Assembly (NCBI GenBank): GCA_009781185.1
Contig: WQYP01000001.1
Coordinates: 21,148 to 85,147 of the forward strand
Source of the DNA: Phycisphaerales bacterium
GTDB lineage: Bacteria > Planctomycetota > Phycisphaerae > WQYP01
Direction: 5' to 3'
DNA: 64,000 nt
Part shown: positions 43,713 to 53,366 of the stretch, piece by piece
Numbering within the stretch: position 1 is the first letter of the stretch
How the letters are laid out: the number at the start of each line of letters is the position of its first letter
Notes under the pieces: generated by a model
What the model was told of the DNA's origin: nothing
Seen by the model: the letters and a program-made list of their open reading frames with translations, nothing else
Database searches by the model: none
Translations under genes and position numbers: made by a program

Positions 43713-45723
43713 AGCGGGACCGTTGACGTTGACAGCGAGCTTTCAGATTGAGGCTGCGGCCCCAGGCGTGGAAGCTGGTGGTGCGACGCAAGGGGGGGGG
43801 CTGCCGAAGTTTCGGATGGTTGCTTATACCGGCGGACAGATGCGACTGGCTGGTTGGCGACAGCCGGTGATTGTGGATCTGGCGGGCTTAACTATTCCCA
43901 ATCAGAACCGACCCATTCGCTTCGGTCATGATGCAGCCGCCGGCGTCGGACACACCGATGCGATCCGTGTTGAAAACGGACAGCTTATTGCGACGGGTGT
44001 GGTGTCGCGAGATACGGTGGCGGCGAGGGAGATTGTGATTTCGGGCAAGAACGGATTCCCGTGGCAGGCATCCATCGGCGCGAGCGTCGAGGAATTCGAG
44101 TTTATCAAAGACGGCCAGAAAGTCAGTGTGAATGGACGGTCGTTCGATGGTCCCGTGAATGTCGTGCGTAAAGCGACGCTCGGTGAGATCAGTTTTGTGG
44201 ATCTGGGCGCAGACGGCAACACCTCCGCGAAGGTTGCCGCGAATCGCCCACAGCAGGAGACCAATGAAATGCACAATGCGCAAGCAACCGTCACCGCAAC
44301 CGATCCTGCTCCAGCTTCGGCGATCCAGGCGGCTCCCACGTCGATGACGGCGGACATTCGTGCGGAGGCTCTTGCTGAAACCAACCGCATCGCCGCCATC
44401 CGTAGGCATTGTGCGCCGTCCGCTCCAGGGGGACGACATTTTGCGGACATCGAAGCACAAGCGATTCGTGAGGGATGGGACGCCACGAAAACCGAATTGG
44501 AAGTTCTGCGAGCCAGTCGACCACCCGCTCCGCTGCCCGGTGCTGTTCAGGCTGCTCCGCATGGATTTTCCATCGCTGCTCCTGGACCGGTGACGCACGA
44601 TGTGCTCGCGGCGGCGTGTCTGCTGTCGGCGGGGATCAGCAAGCCCGAAGAGCACTACACCGAGCAGACGCTGGAGGCGGCACAGAAGCGGTTCCGGCAC
44701 GGGATCGGGCTGCAGGCGTTGCTCCTGGAAGCGGCGATGGCCAACGGTTATACCGGCCACAGTTTTCGGTCCGATTCGCACACGATTATGCGAATGGCTT
44801 TCGCATCGCGTGATCAGGTGCAGGCGGGGTGGAGCACCATCGACATCGGTGGCATTTTGTCGAATGTTTCCAATAAGTTTCTGCTCGAAGGATTTTTCAG
44901 CGTCGAACGTGTGTGGCGGAATATCTGCGCCATCCGTAGCGTCAACGATTTCAAAACCGTGACTTCGTATCGGTTGATCGGCAAGGATCAATACGAACTC
45001 GTCGCGCCCGGCGGTGAAATCAAGCACGGGACGCTCGGAAATGAAGTCTACACCAACAAGGCCGACACCTACGGCCTCATGCTCACCATCGACCGACGTG
45101 ACATCATCAACGACGACCTCGGAGCGATCACCACCATCCCCCGTAAGTCCGGACGCGGCAGTGGTCTCAAGATTAACGATGTGTTCTGGACCGTCTTCCT
45201 GAACAACGCGATGTTCTTCTCTGTCACGAATAAAAATCTGCTGACCGGACCGGACACGATTTTGAATATCGACGGGCTGACCAAAGCGGAAGTGGCCTTC
45301 ATGGAGCAGACTGACTCCGATGGCAAACCCATCGGTCTGATGCCGTCGATCATGCTGGTGCCCACGGCATTGAGCGCAATCGGCACGCAGCTCTACAAGA
45401 GCCTCGAACTCCGCGACACCACCGCCAACAGCAAATATCCCATCGCCAACCCGCACCAGGGCAAGTACCGCGTGGAAGTCTCGCGCTATCTGTCCAACGC
45501 ACTCTACAAAGGCAATGCGAGCAGCAAGGCGTGGTATCTGATGGCTGATCCCAACGATCTACCGCTGATCGAGGTCGCGTTTTTGAACGGCCAGGAAAGT
45601 CCAACCATTGAATCGGCGGAAGCTGATTTCAATTACCTCGGCGTGAAGATGAGGGGGTTCCACGACTTCGGCGTCAACTTGCAAGACCCGCGGGCCGGGA
45701 TTCGGAGCAAGGGAGAAGCGTAA
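43681..45723 (+). CDS. Prohead protease - major capsid protein fusion
   Basis: 680 aa; N-terminal protease-like (RPIRFGHDAAAGVGHTDAIRVENGQLIATGVVSRDT), C-terminal capsid-like region after Ala/Pro linker. Confidence 0.8.
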   Translation: MNKIPQNEQLEAGPLTLTASFQIEAAAPGVEAGGATQGGGLPKFRMVAYTGGQMRLAGWRQPVIVDLAGLTIPNQNRPIRFGHDAAAGVGHTDAIRVENGQLIATGVVSRDTVAAREIVISGKNGFPWQASIGASVEEFEFIKDGQKVSVNGRSFDGPVNVVRKATLGEISFVDLGADGNTSAKVAANRPQQETNEMHNAQATVTATDPAPASAIQAAPTSMTADIRAEALAETNRIAAIRRHCAPSAPGGRHFADIEAQAIREGWDATKTELEVLRASRPPAPLPGAVQAAPHGFSIAAPGPVTHDVLAAACLLSAGISKPEEHYTEQTLEAAQKRFRHGIGLQALLLEAAMANGYTGHSFRSDSHTIMRMAFASRDQVQAGWSTIDIGGILSNVSNKFLLEGFFSVERVWRNICAIRSVNDFKTVTSYRLIGKDQYELVAPGGEIKHGTLGNEVYTNKADTYGLMLTIDRRDIINDDLGAITTIPRKSGRGSGLKINDVFWTVFLNNAMFFSVTNKNLLTGPDTILNIDGLTKAEVAFMEQTDSDGKPIGLMPSIMLVPTALSAIGTQLYKSLELRDTTANSKYPIANPHQGKYRVEVSRYLSNALYKGNASSKAWYLMADPNDLPLIEVAFLNGQESPTIESAEADFNYLGVKMRGFHDFGVNLQDPRAGIRSKGEA

Positions 45724-45836
45724 TGGAAAGAGGTGAAGCTGTAGACCTCAGGCAGTGGGCACTGCGGTCTATGGCCCTCCCCGTTTCCTTCAGCTTTCAG
45801 TTTTCAATCAACAAACTAACACTTTGAGGAGTTCTC

Positions 45837-46166
45837 ATGGCGATTTTTGTTCAGAACGGTGACAACATTGATTACACCCCAAGCGTGGATGTTCCCGCTG
45901 GGGCGGTGATTGTGCAGGGGGAATTGATCGGCGTGACCAAACGCCCAATTCCAGCCAATACGCAAGGTAGTCTTGCGGTCGAAGGGGTGTTTGAGTTTCC
46001 GAAGGCGACGGCTGCCGGTAGCGCGATTGCCGTAGGCGTCAATGTGTATTGGAATGCGACGGCGCAACAGGCCACGGTCACCGCCAGCGGTAACAAACTG
46101 ATTGGCAAAACCATCAAAGCGGCGACGGATACCGACGCCACGGTGTTTGCACGATTGAGTCAGTGA
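45837..46166 (+). CDS. DUF2190-like capsid cement/decoration protein
   Basis: MAIFVQNGDNIDYTPSVDVPAGAVIVQGELIGVTKRPIPANTQGSLAVEGVFEFPKA. Confidence 0.8.
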   Translation: MAIFVQNGDNIDYTPSVDVPAGAVIVQGELIGVTKRPIPANTQGSLAVEGVFEFPKATAAGSAIAVGVNVYWNATAQQATVTASGNKLIGKTIKAATDTDATVFARLSQ

Positions 46167-46176
46167 GGAGACAGAT

Positions 46177-46563
46177 ATGGCTGATCTCCTGCAGAAAGGC
46201 ATGGCCTGGCTGGAAGACCAACGGACGAAGTTCATGACTCAGTCCGTGGTCTACCAGCGGGGGGAGGATTCGGTGGAAGTGCCCGCGACTATCGGCACCA
46301 CGACTTTCAACATCGACGATGGCGGTGGTGCTTTGCTGCGGATCGAAAGTCGGGATTACCTGATTCTCGCGGCGGATTTAGTGATCGGTGAAACGCCGAT
46401 CCTGCCGAAGCGTGGTGATCGCATTCGGGAGACCAGTGGTACACAGGTGTTTGTCTACGAAGTCGTCGGCCCCGGTGATGAACCCTGCTGGCGATGGAGC
46501 GATGGATACCGGCAGACGTTGAGAATTCATACGAAGCAAACGGATATGGAGGTAGCCTCATGA
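46177..46563 (+). CDS. Head-tail joining-like hypothetical protein
   Basis: 128 aa; position after capsid and cement genes. Confidence 0.5.
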   Translation: MADLLQKGMAWLEDQRTKFMTQSVVYQRGEDSVEVPATIGTTTFNIDDGGGALLRIESRDYLILAADLVIGETPILPKRGDRIRETSGTQVFVYEVVGPGDEPCWRWSDGYRQTLRIHTKQTDMEVAS

Positions 46564-46814
46564 CGCCAAACAACTGTCAAGACGGTCAATACGAACGAAT
46601 CTGTCGTCCGGAATTTTTAAGTCTACACAGCAAGCTCGACCGGCTAGATGACGCAATCAGGGGGAACGGAAAACCGGGGATCAATTTGCGATTGGAGCTT
46701 CTGGAAGCCGCCGCCGCTTCCCGTCGCAGACTTACGTGGATCGTTATTGGTGCGTTCGTGAGCGCCGGCGCTTCGGCGGTCATGCAACTGGTTCAGTTCA
46801 TCGGGAGACAGTGA
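46560..46814 (+). CDS. Small single-TM protein
   Basis: RRRLTWIVIGAFVSAGASAVMQLVQFI C-terminal TM. Confidence 0.55.
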   Translation: MTPNNCQDGQYERICRPEFLSLHSKLDRLDDAIRGNGKPGINLRLELLEAAAASRRRLTWIVIGAFVSAGASAVMQLVQFIGRQ

Positions 46815-46816
46815 GC

Positions 46817-47254
46817 ATGCCATCGCTGGTGATCTGTATTGCCGACGCCGTTGTCGCGGCGATCAAGGCCGAACCGCTCAAACTCGATGCGGTACGGGCG
46901 TATCGGCCTGAGTTCGAGTTGCCGGAACTCAAGACGCTTCGTGTGTCGGTGGTGCCGCGAGGTATTGAGATCACCAGTTCGGGACGGAACGCCAACCAGC
47001 ACGATGTGAGCATCGACGTGGCGGTGCAGAAGAAAGTGGATGCGGGCGACCAAGAGGAACTGGATGGCTTGATGACGGTTGTCGAGAAAATCGCCGACTG
47101 TTTGCGATTACGACGTTTGGAATTTTCCGGTGGATCGGGGGGGGCGGCGGTGTGGGTGAAGACGGAGAACGCTCCGATCTATTCACCGGAACATTTGGAG
47201 AGCAAGCAGGTTTTCACCAGTGTTCTGACATTAACTTTTCGTACCGTTCGCTGA
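46817..47254 (+). CDS. Tail completion-like hypothetical protein
   Basis: 145 aa; position between head and tail genes. Confidence 0.5.
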   Translation: MPSLVICIADAVVAAIKAEPLKLDAVRAYRPEFELPELKTLRVSVVPRGIEITSSGRNANQHDVSIDVAVQKKVDAGDQEELDGLMTVVEKIADCLRLRRLEFSGGSGGAAVWVKTENAPIYSPEHLESKQVFTSVLTLTFRTVR

Positions 47255-47268
47255 ATGTTGAGGATTAC

Positions 47269-47523
47269 ATGAAGAACTTTGTCATGTTACGTGTCGATCT
47301 TTCTGCGGAATATCAGCCATTGTCGGCGCAACCTTTGGTGGCCAGCGTGGACATCAATGTGTCGCCGACGAATACCGGGCCGGTGTTTTTTCGTGGGACC
47401 GATGGCAAGGATGTGCCGTGGACTTCGCTTGGGGAATGGCATCACCTGCCGTGCGTGAACCTTGCGGAGATTTTCGTCAAGGGAACACCTGGTGATGTTG
47501 TGACCGTAGTGGGAGGGACGTAA
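47269..47523 (+). CDS. Hypothetical phage structural protein
   Basis: MKNFVMLRVDLSAEYQPLSAQPLVASVDINVSPTNTGPVFFRGTDG. Confidence 0.5.
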   Translation: MKNFVMLRVDLSAEYQPLSAQPLVASVDINVSPTNTGPVFFRGTDGKDVPWTSLGEWHHLPCVNLAEIFVKGTPGDVVTVVGGT

Positions 47524-47525
47524 TC

Positions 47526-47966
47526 ATGAAACCTTACGGATTTGGATTGTGTCCTGAATCGGGGAGCGGCGGTGGCGGCGGTGGATCGGGGGGGGGACTG
47601 TCGCAGGATCGGGATATTACGGTGATGGTGCCGTTTCCGAGTAACACCAATGTGCCGATGAACGTGCAGGTCGAGTTTGCGCTGGATGAGGATTTCAAAA
47701 ATATCATTCTCGTGCTGGATACGAAAACGGCGTCGCCGCAGCAGTTGGAACTGATCAGGGTTTTTGATGGCGAGGGATTTTTATTCTGGAAGGAGATCGG
47801 CAACGGCGGGCTGATGGCACCGTTCCGTGGGCAGCCTTTGATTATCAACGCACGGGCATTGATCGGCAGCAATTTCAAAGAGGCGTTTTACCGCTGGAAA
47901 TTCACCCAAGCCGGTGAAGACGACACCAATGTAAAAGGCGGCATCTTTGTAGGAGCACTGCAATGA
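47526..47966 (+). CDS. Hypothetical phage structural protein
   Basis: 146 aa, Gly-rich segment followed by beta-rich sequence. Confidence 0.5.
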   Translation: MKPYGFGLCPESGSGGGGGGSGGGLSQDRDITVMVPFPSNTNVPMNVQVEFALDEDFKNIILVLDTKTASPQQLELIRVFDGEGFLFWKEIGNGGLMAPFRGQPLIINARALIGSNFKEAFYRWKFTQAGEDDTNVKGGIFVGALQ

Positions 47967-48556
47967 GCTTCTGGAAAAGCACACTGGCTGTTTTGGGGCT
48001 GGCGTTGACGATGAGTTTGTCGGCGTTGCTGGCTTGTCCGACTCCGATTGCGTTTGAGAAGAACTACCTGCACATGATTAACAACCATGTGCATACGGTC
48101 AACGATGGTGTCTATCACAATGGGTTTACCGCAAATCTTCCGGTGACGATGCGGTACTTTACAACGCCGGCGCAGTTATCCAAAGGTAGTCCGCTGTTAC
48201 CGCTGGCCGATCTCATTATGGAATACAAGGTTCGGACGCCTCCGAATGCGTACCCGGTAGAATGGAAAGTGGCTGCAAGGATTCAGAATCAGGAGTGGAA
48301 TCCGGACTTTCCGAAACGATCCATCGCTTTGTTTGGAATTGATAGTTTCGATCCGCCGGAAGCGAAGCCCGGCGATATGGTCATCATGCGTATCTATACA
48401 GCGACCGTCACGGTGGAGGGCGTCGTCTACGAAAACGGAAACAGGACGGAAAACCCCGACGTGAATGGCGACGACGCCGTGACTGGCCTCCCCACAACAT
48501 GGCATCCCAAAGATATCGTCGAGTTTGTCATCGCCGAGCGGAGGAAAATGCAATGA
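47963..48556 (+). CDS. Hypothetical protein with Sec signal peptide
   Basis: MSFWKSTLAVLGLALTMSLSALLACPTP. Confidence 0.6.
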   Translation: MSFWKSTLAVLGLALTMSLSALLACPTPIAFEKNYLHMINNHVHTVNDGVYHNGFTANLPVTMRYFTTPAQLSKGSPLLPLADLIMEYKVRTPPNAYPVEWKVAARIQNQEWNPDFPKRSIALFGIDSFDPPEAKPGDMVIMRIYTATVTVEGVVYENGNRTENPDVNGDDAVTGLPTTWHPKDIVEFVIAERRKMQ

Positions 48557-49917
48557 AGAAAATGATTGCAGTTTTAGTTTTGGCGTGTAGTACGGTTGGC
48601 TTCGCTCAGACGACGCAGCCTGTCTTTACGCCACAGACGCCTACGTTCACGCCGACCGAAGCGGCGTTCTCTGCGGCAACGCCCGCATCGTTCTCGACTT
48701 CGAGCGTAACGTTCTCGGAGACCACGTCGCAATTTACGCCGTCGAGCGCTGTGTTCGAGGCGACCGCACAAATCGAGTTTACGCTGTCGTCTGTGAAGTT
48801 TTCCCGTAAGCTGGCGGACTTCACAACGAGGTCGGCCAGTTATGTCGGACAGATTGCCAGCTTCGCGGCATCGCAGGCCACATTTAAGGGTTCGCCGTAT
48901 AACCTCGATAATCTGGCCGAGCAGGTCGTCCGGTTCATTCGATATGCAGAAGTCTTCGGCCGTAACAGCGACATTGCTCGTCGTCGGCTCTTCCTTCCTG
49001 TCAACGTCGATACGCTCGACAAATGGGCGGCGGTTTATTCTCGCACGTATCCGCCGATAGCTGAGGTGCAGTTGCCGACCGGACTGAGGATGGTGTCGGA
49101 ACTGCGGGCACCGACCAGTGATGTGGAATACGAGAATTTCACACGCGAGCTGGATTACTTCGCCGCACAAAAATACAACGCATTGCTGCTCGCCTGGTAC
49201 ATGCAGGACGATCCTCGGAACTTTGACAAAGCCATCACCTACGCAAAATCAAAAGGGTTCAAGGTGTGGTTCGCTTTCGGTGGTTCTATAGATGCGACAG
49301 ATATCTATGCAATGGACCCGTCCGACTACTACAACAGTTTGCAGCATCTGGCGAAACAGTGTGACGGATTTATCCTCGGATGGCGGCAGACGAATCCGGG
49401 AACGGTCCTCTATGGCAACAAGCGGACGCACAACTATAAGCCCGACGCACAGTTCATCGGCTACACGCTGGCAGCGGTACGCGGGGTGAATCCGAACATC
49501 CCCGTGCTCGGCAATCTGCAATTTTTCCATTCCGAAGCATCCAAAGCGTCCGTCTGGAAGATTGTCCCCGAAGGCGTTTCCGGCATCGTCGCCTTCAACT
49601 TCGGCGTCAACACCGTCAACACAGAAAATGCCATGCGGTTCTTGAAACGGACGGAGACGAAGAAGATCGCGGTGCAGGTCATGGGTGAACGCTACTTCTA
49701 TTTGACCGGACGACCGAACAACAGAACCGATGCTGCCAACCGCGCGATTTGCCGGGCTATCGAGGACAGGTACATCGCCGCCGGCGCTGCGCTCACGATT
49801 ACAGACGCGGGGGACTTCAGCGATTTTTCAGAATTCACGACCGACGGTCGTGGCACCTCAGACTTGCGTAAGTCGAGGTGGAGTCAGACTGGTTCTTATG
49901 TAAAGGAACGCCAATGA
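48553..49917 (+). CDS. Secreted protein: signal peptide, Fx6 heptad repeats, TIM-barrel-like C-terminal region
   Basis: MKKMIAVLVLACSTVGFAQTTQPVFTPQTPTFTPTEAAF...; LDYFAAQKYNALLLAWYMQDDPRNFDKAITYAKSKGFKVWFAFGGS. Confidence 0.65.
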   Translation: MKKMIAVLVLACSTVGFAQTTQPVFTPQTPTFTPTEAAFSAATPASFSTSSVTFSETTSQFTPSSAVFEATAQIEFTLSSVKFSRKLADFTTRSASYVGQIASFAASQATFKGSPYNLDNLAEQVVRFIRYAEVFGRNSDIARRRLFLPVNVDTLDKWAAVYSRTYPPIAEVQLPTGLRMVSELRAPTSDVEYENFTRELDYFAAQKYNALLLAWYMQDDPRNFDKAITYAKSKGFKVWFAFGGSIDATDIYAMDPSDYYNSLQHLAKQCDGFILGWRQTNPGTVLYGNKRTHNYKPDAQFIGYTLAAVRGVNPNIPVLGNLQFFHSEASKASVWKIVPEGVSGIVAFNFGVNTVNTENAMRFLKRTETKKIAVQVMGERYFYLTGRPNNRTDAANRAICRAIEDRYIAAGAALTITDAGDFSDFSEFTTDGRGTSDLRKSRWSQTGSYVKERQ

Positions 49918-50750
49918 AGAAATCTCTTTTGTGTGCAATGCTTGTGATGTTTGCTTTCGGTACTGTTGCTTTGGCGCAAACGACGCAACCCAGGCAGTTC
50001 GTCTGGTCAGATTACCAGAAGCTGACGGATGACTCCGAGAGGCAGGCGTGGCTTGATGCGAATACGCCGAACAGTTCGGTCAGCAAGGAGACGCGAGTCC
50101 AGTGGATTCGCGACCGGGCTTCGCTGGCCCAGTTCTTCGGTAAAGTTGACGATGCCAAGTCCTACATGGCGATGATGGATGCAGACGCGGCCAGAGTCGG
50201 CCTGAAAACAGATTCGCTGTTTTTGTTTTACAAGGTTTTTGAGCTTCGTATCCAATTCAGGGATTACGAGTTCGCTGAAGCTGTTGCGTTGACGATCAAA
50301 GATCCGAAACTGAAAACGGAAGCTCTGACCGCTCTCTATGTGGTTTCCAACAACGATGAGAAATTGCTTCCTCTGGCTGTCGCCAACAACAATCACATTC
50401 TTGCGGCCAAAAGCGCCATTCAGCTGTCTACTCAGGACAAGCTGGATGACAAGACCAGGATTCTTGAATACGGAACCATGGCGCTCAAAGGTGGCATCAG
50501 CGTACCTCACGACGCGGTGTTTATCGTTGACGGGCTGGTCAAGTATGCAAACGTATCGGACGCCGCCACGAAGAAGACCGTTGTGAATGCGTTGGTTGCT
50601 TTCCGCAAGACCATTCCTCCCACGAAGACGGAAAATCAATGGCTGGAAATGTGGGGCGATTTGGCGGGCAAGATTGACATGCAGGTTCAACTGCTCGAAG
50701 TGGAGATCGCCAGGGAAGCTGCGGTGAAGAAGGATGCTGCAGCGAAGTAA
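49914..50750 (+). CDS. Hypothetical protein with Sec signal peptide
   Basis: MKKSLLCAMLVMFAFGTVALAQTTQPRQF. Confidence 0.6.
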   Translation: MKKSLLCAMLVMFAFGTVALAQTTQPRQFVWSDYQKLTDDSERQAWLDANTPNSSVSKETRVQWIRDRASLAQFFGKVDDAKSYMAMMDADAARVGLKTDSLFLFYKVFELRIQFRDYEFAEAVALTIKDPKLKTEALTALYVVSNNDEKLLPLAVANNNHILAAKSAIQLSTQDKLDDKTRILEYGTMALKGGISVPHDAVFIVDGLVKYANVSDAATKKTVVNALVAFRKTIPPTKTENQWLEMWGDLAGKIDMQVQLLEVEIAREAAVKKDAAAK

Positions 50751-50756
50751 TCAGTT

Positions 50757-51170
50757 GTGAACGGAGTAGCCGTGATCGCCGCCAAAGCAAAGATTAAGTT
50801 CGATGCCCAGAGGATCGCCAAAGCCGCCAAGCGTGGCAACATCACAAGTGTTGGCCACGCGGCGGCGGCGATCCGGCTGGCGGCGAGGCACTCGATCAGG
50901 AAATCACCGAAGAGGTCGCGGGCGGGGACGCCGCCGAACACACGCAAAGGTCGCTTGCGAAGTGCCATCAAATACGCCGTCGGCAAATCGCCACCATCTG
51001 CAGTAATTGGGCCGGATGTTGAAGTGGCTGGCACCAGCGGGAAGGCCCACGAGTTCGGCGGGCGATACAAGAAACAGCGTTACGAAAAACGCGCGTTCAT
51101 GGGACCGGCGCTGGAAAATGTGAAACCCCGATTCCCCGCGTTTTGGAAAAATTCCATACGAGGCGGGTGA
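50757..51170 (+). CDS. HK97 gp10-like tail component
   Basis: AAIRLAARHSIRKSPKRSRAGTPPNTRKGRLRSAIKYAVGK...HEFGGRYKKQRYEKRAFMGPALE. Confidence 0.75.
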   Translation: MNGVAVIAAKAKIKFDAQRIAKAAKRGNITSVGHAAAAIRLAARHSIRKSPKRSRAGTPPNTRKGRLRSAIKYAVGKSPPSAVIGPDVEVAGTSGKAHEFGGRYKKQRYEKRAFMGPALENVKPRFPAFWKNSIRGG

Positions 51171-51212
51171 TTCAGGCTGTCATTCAACACACACGCAAAA
51201 CGGGAGATTCTT

Positions 51213-51671
51213 ATGGCAATCAGGTTCGGACTTGATGCAAAGCTCTACTACTGCGTCGCCGGTATCGGCGGCTCACCGACATGGTTGGAACTGACCAACG
51301 TCAAAAACGTCACGCTCTCGCTGACCAAAGGCGAAGCGGACGTGACCACTCGTGCAAACAAAGGTTGGCGGGCGACGGCGGGAACGTTGAAAGAAGGAAC
51401 TATCGAATTTGAGATGATCTGGGACACAAAAGATGCCGGATTTTCAGCGGTCCAAAAAGCATACTTCGATAATTCGATTATTGGCCTTGCCGCGATGGAT
51501 GGTCCGATCACCGGGACGGATTCCAATGGTAGCCAGGGGTTGTGGGCTGACTGCATGATTACCGACTTCTCGCGAGACGAGCCACTCGAAGAGGCACTGG
51601 GCGTGAAGGTCACGGCAAAGCCTACATACTCCACCAACCCACCGATCTGGAAGACGGTTGGTACAGCATAA
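51213..51671 (+). CDS. Major tail tube protein
   Basis: NVKNVTLSLTKGEADVTTRANKGWRATAGTLKEGTIEFEMIWDTKDAGFSAVQKAY. Confidence 0.75.
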   Translation: MAIRFGLDAKLYYCVAGIGGSPTWLELTNVKNVTLSLTKGEADVTTRANKGWRATAGTLKEGTIEFEMIWDTKDAGFSAVQKAYFDNSIIGLAAMDGPITGTDSNGSQGLWADCMITDFSRDEPLEEALGVKVTAKPTYSTNPPIWKTVGTA

Positions 51672-51732
51672 TCCCCCCCCTTTCCTCCACACACTGTTTG
51701 TATTGCGATCCCTTGCTTCTTTGGAGACATGC

Positions 51733-52272
51733 ATGAAAACCTTTGTCGATAATGCTGGGCGAACGTGGACGGTTTCTATCAACGTGGACACCGTTAAGCG
51801 TGTCCGCGATCTGGCGCAGGTAAACCTGCTCGAAGTCATTGAAGGCAAACTGCTCAATCGGCTGATTGGCGATCCGGTGCTGTTGTGCGATGTGATTTAT
51901 GCGGTATGCAAGCCGGAGGCGGATGCGAAGTCAATCAGCGACGTGGACTTCGGGAGGTCGATGGCAGGCGACGCCATTGACGGTGCAACGACGGCGTTGC
52001 TGGAGGATCTGGTCGATTTTTTCCCGCAAAGCCGGCGACAGGTACTGAGCAAGGCGCTGGCGAAACTGAGGAAGTTCGAGACGGCAGCGCTGCAGACGGT
52101 GGAGACCAGATTGGAGAGTCCGGAACTCGATCGGCTGATGCAGAAGGCGCTGGCGGGCCTCGAAAACGGGGAGGGCGGAGGGGAGTGGGGGCCGACACTG
52201 CATGGGAACTTATCTGGCAATGTTCCGGAATCCTCGGCATCAATCCCGGAAACTTCACGCTCCGCGAATTAA
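51733..52272 (+). CDS. Tail assembly chaperone (gpG-like)
   Basis: MKTFVDNAGRTWTVSINVDTVKRVRDLAQVNLLEVIEGKL; between tail tube and tape measure. Confidence 0.65.
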   Translation: MKTFVDNAGRTWTVSINVDTVKRVRDLAQVNLLEVIEGKLLNRLIGDPVLLCDVIYAVCKPEADAKSISDVDFGRSMAGDAIDGATTALLEDLVDFFPQSRRQVLSKALAKLRKFETAALQTVETRLESPELDRLMQKALAGLENGEGGGEWGPTLHGNLSGNVPESSASIPETSRSAN

Positions 52273-52493
52273 TCGACATGACGCAATCGCGGCAGGAAGA
52301 CAACTGGAACCACACCGCGGCGCTGCTCACGATGCTGGCGAATGTCAATCGCGATCCCAAAAAAGGTCGAGCTTTCAAACCTGCGGACTTTCACCCAGCA
52401 CTTCCAGCACGACGCAAACACACGGAATCGAAACCAACCGCCCCGCTCAAGGGCGACATCACGGCGCTCAAGTTTTTTGTACCGAATGCATAG
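52185..52493 (+). CDS. Tail assembly chaperone second frame (gpT-like), -1 relative to upstream gene
   Basis: 102 aa, overlaps upstream ORF by 88 nt, no convincing RBS, run of 5 G at overlap start. Confidence 0.5.
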   Translation: MGADTAWELIWQCSGILGINPGNFTLRELIDMTQSRQEDNWNHTAALLTMLANVNRDPKKGRAFKPADFHPALPARRKHTESKPTAPLKGDITALKFFVPNA

Positions 52494-52539
52494 TTTCAAG
52501 TTTTGTGTTTCGCGTTTTTTAATTTTTTCAGGAGATCAT

Positions 52540-52824
52540 ATGAAGATTATGAAGTTCAAACTTCTCATCGCGGCGGTCCTCACGGCGGGCATGGTTGCAT
52601 GTAATGGTGTGCAACTGAACGCCACCTACTCCGAGCGTCTCGATACTGCCGCTGCTGCCGCCGCCGAAAGTTACAAACGCATTCAGATTCCAGAGGAACA
52701 GGGCGGACTCACCCGCGCACAGGCCGGACAGGTGCTCGGCGGTCTCTCTGACTTCCTGCAGTTGTTCCGCGATGCCAGAGACGGAAAAGCATCACCCAGT
52801 TCCACCCCCGTCACGAAACCGTGA
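52540..52824 (+). CDS. Small lipoprotein
   Basis: MKIMKFKLLIAAVLTAGMVACNGVQL lipobox. Confidence 0.65.
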   Translation: MKIMKFKLLIAAVLTAGMVACNGVQLNATYSERLDTAAAAAAESYKRIQIPEEQGGLTRAQAGQVLGGLSDFLQLFRDARDGKASPSSTPVTKP

Positions 52825-52900
52825 CGACGTGAATGGCCACGGATTCACACGGATGAACACGGATGGATATTGATAGTTTTTAATGATGAGGAAAAATGCC

Positions 52901-53302
52901 ATGTCAGATACAGCACTCAGAACTATCGTTGAACCTATCACCGAGGCGGCAGCGCAGTCGGTGCAAACAATCATTGACCAGGTGACGACGAAGTTGGGCA
53001 AAACCCAGGCTGCTACGCTTGCGCCGGTGATCGCTCAGTACGGCCCGGCATTTGTCGCGATGACCGCCGCCGATATTTGGGCGTGGATCGAGTTGGCAAC
53101 CCGAGGCGATCCCTACGAGTCCTATGCCGCCATCGTTCGCAGGCTGCCGAATCAGGAACTGGCAAACGAGTGGGCGGCGATCAACCAAAAGATGCAAACG
53201 GCGAACGTTCAGAACGCGGCAGCGGTCGCGTGGCAGCGTGATGCCATCGGAGCACTACTCAAGGCTCTCGTCGCAATCGCGGCGACGCTGGTGTTCGTTT
53301 AG
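52901..53302 (+). CDS. Hypothetical protein with C-terminal TM (lysis-module candidate)
   Basis: C-terminal LLKALVAIAATLVFV. Confidence 0.5.
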   Translation: MSDTALRTIVEPITEAAAQSVQTIIDQVTTKLGKTQAATLAPVIAQYGPAFVAMTAADIWAWIELATRGDPYESYAAIVRRLPNQELANEWAAINQKMQTANVQNAAAVAWQRDAIGALLKALVAIAATLVFV

Positions 53303-53366
53303 CGCTGCGCCGGGCAGGCAAGCGGCGGCTGACACCGCCGGATGGATTTTAACGAAAGGCATAAAC

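Noticed and set aside
43888-45456. 522-aa minus-strand ORF
   Set aside because: Antisense shadow of the protease-capsid fusion, no domain signal.
52826-52870. ccacggattcacacggatgaacacggatgga as a functional element
   Set aside because: Looks like a simple dispersed low-complexity repeat; no structure or context supports a specific function.
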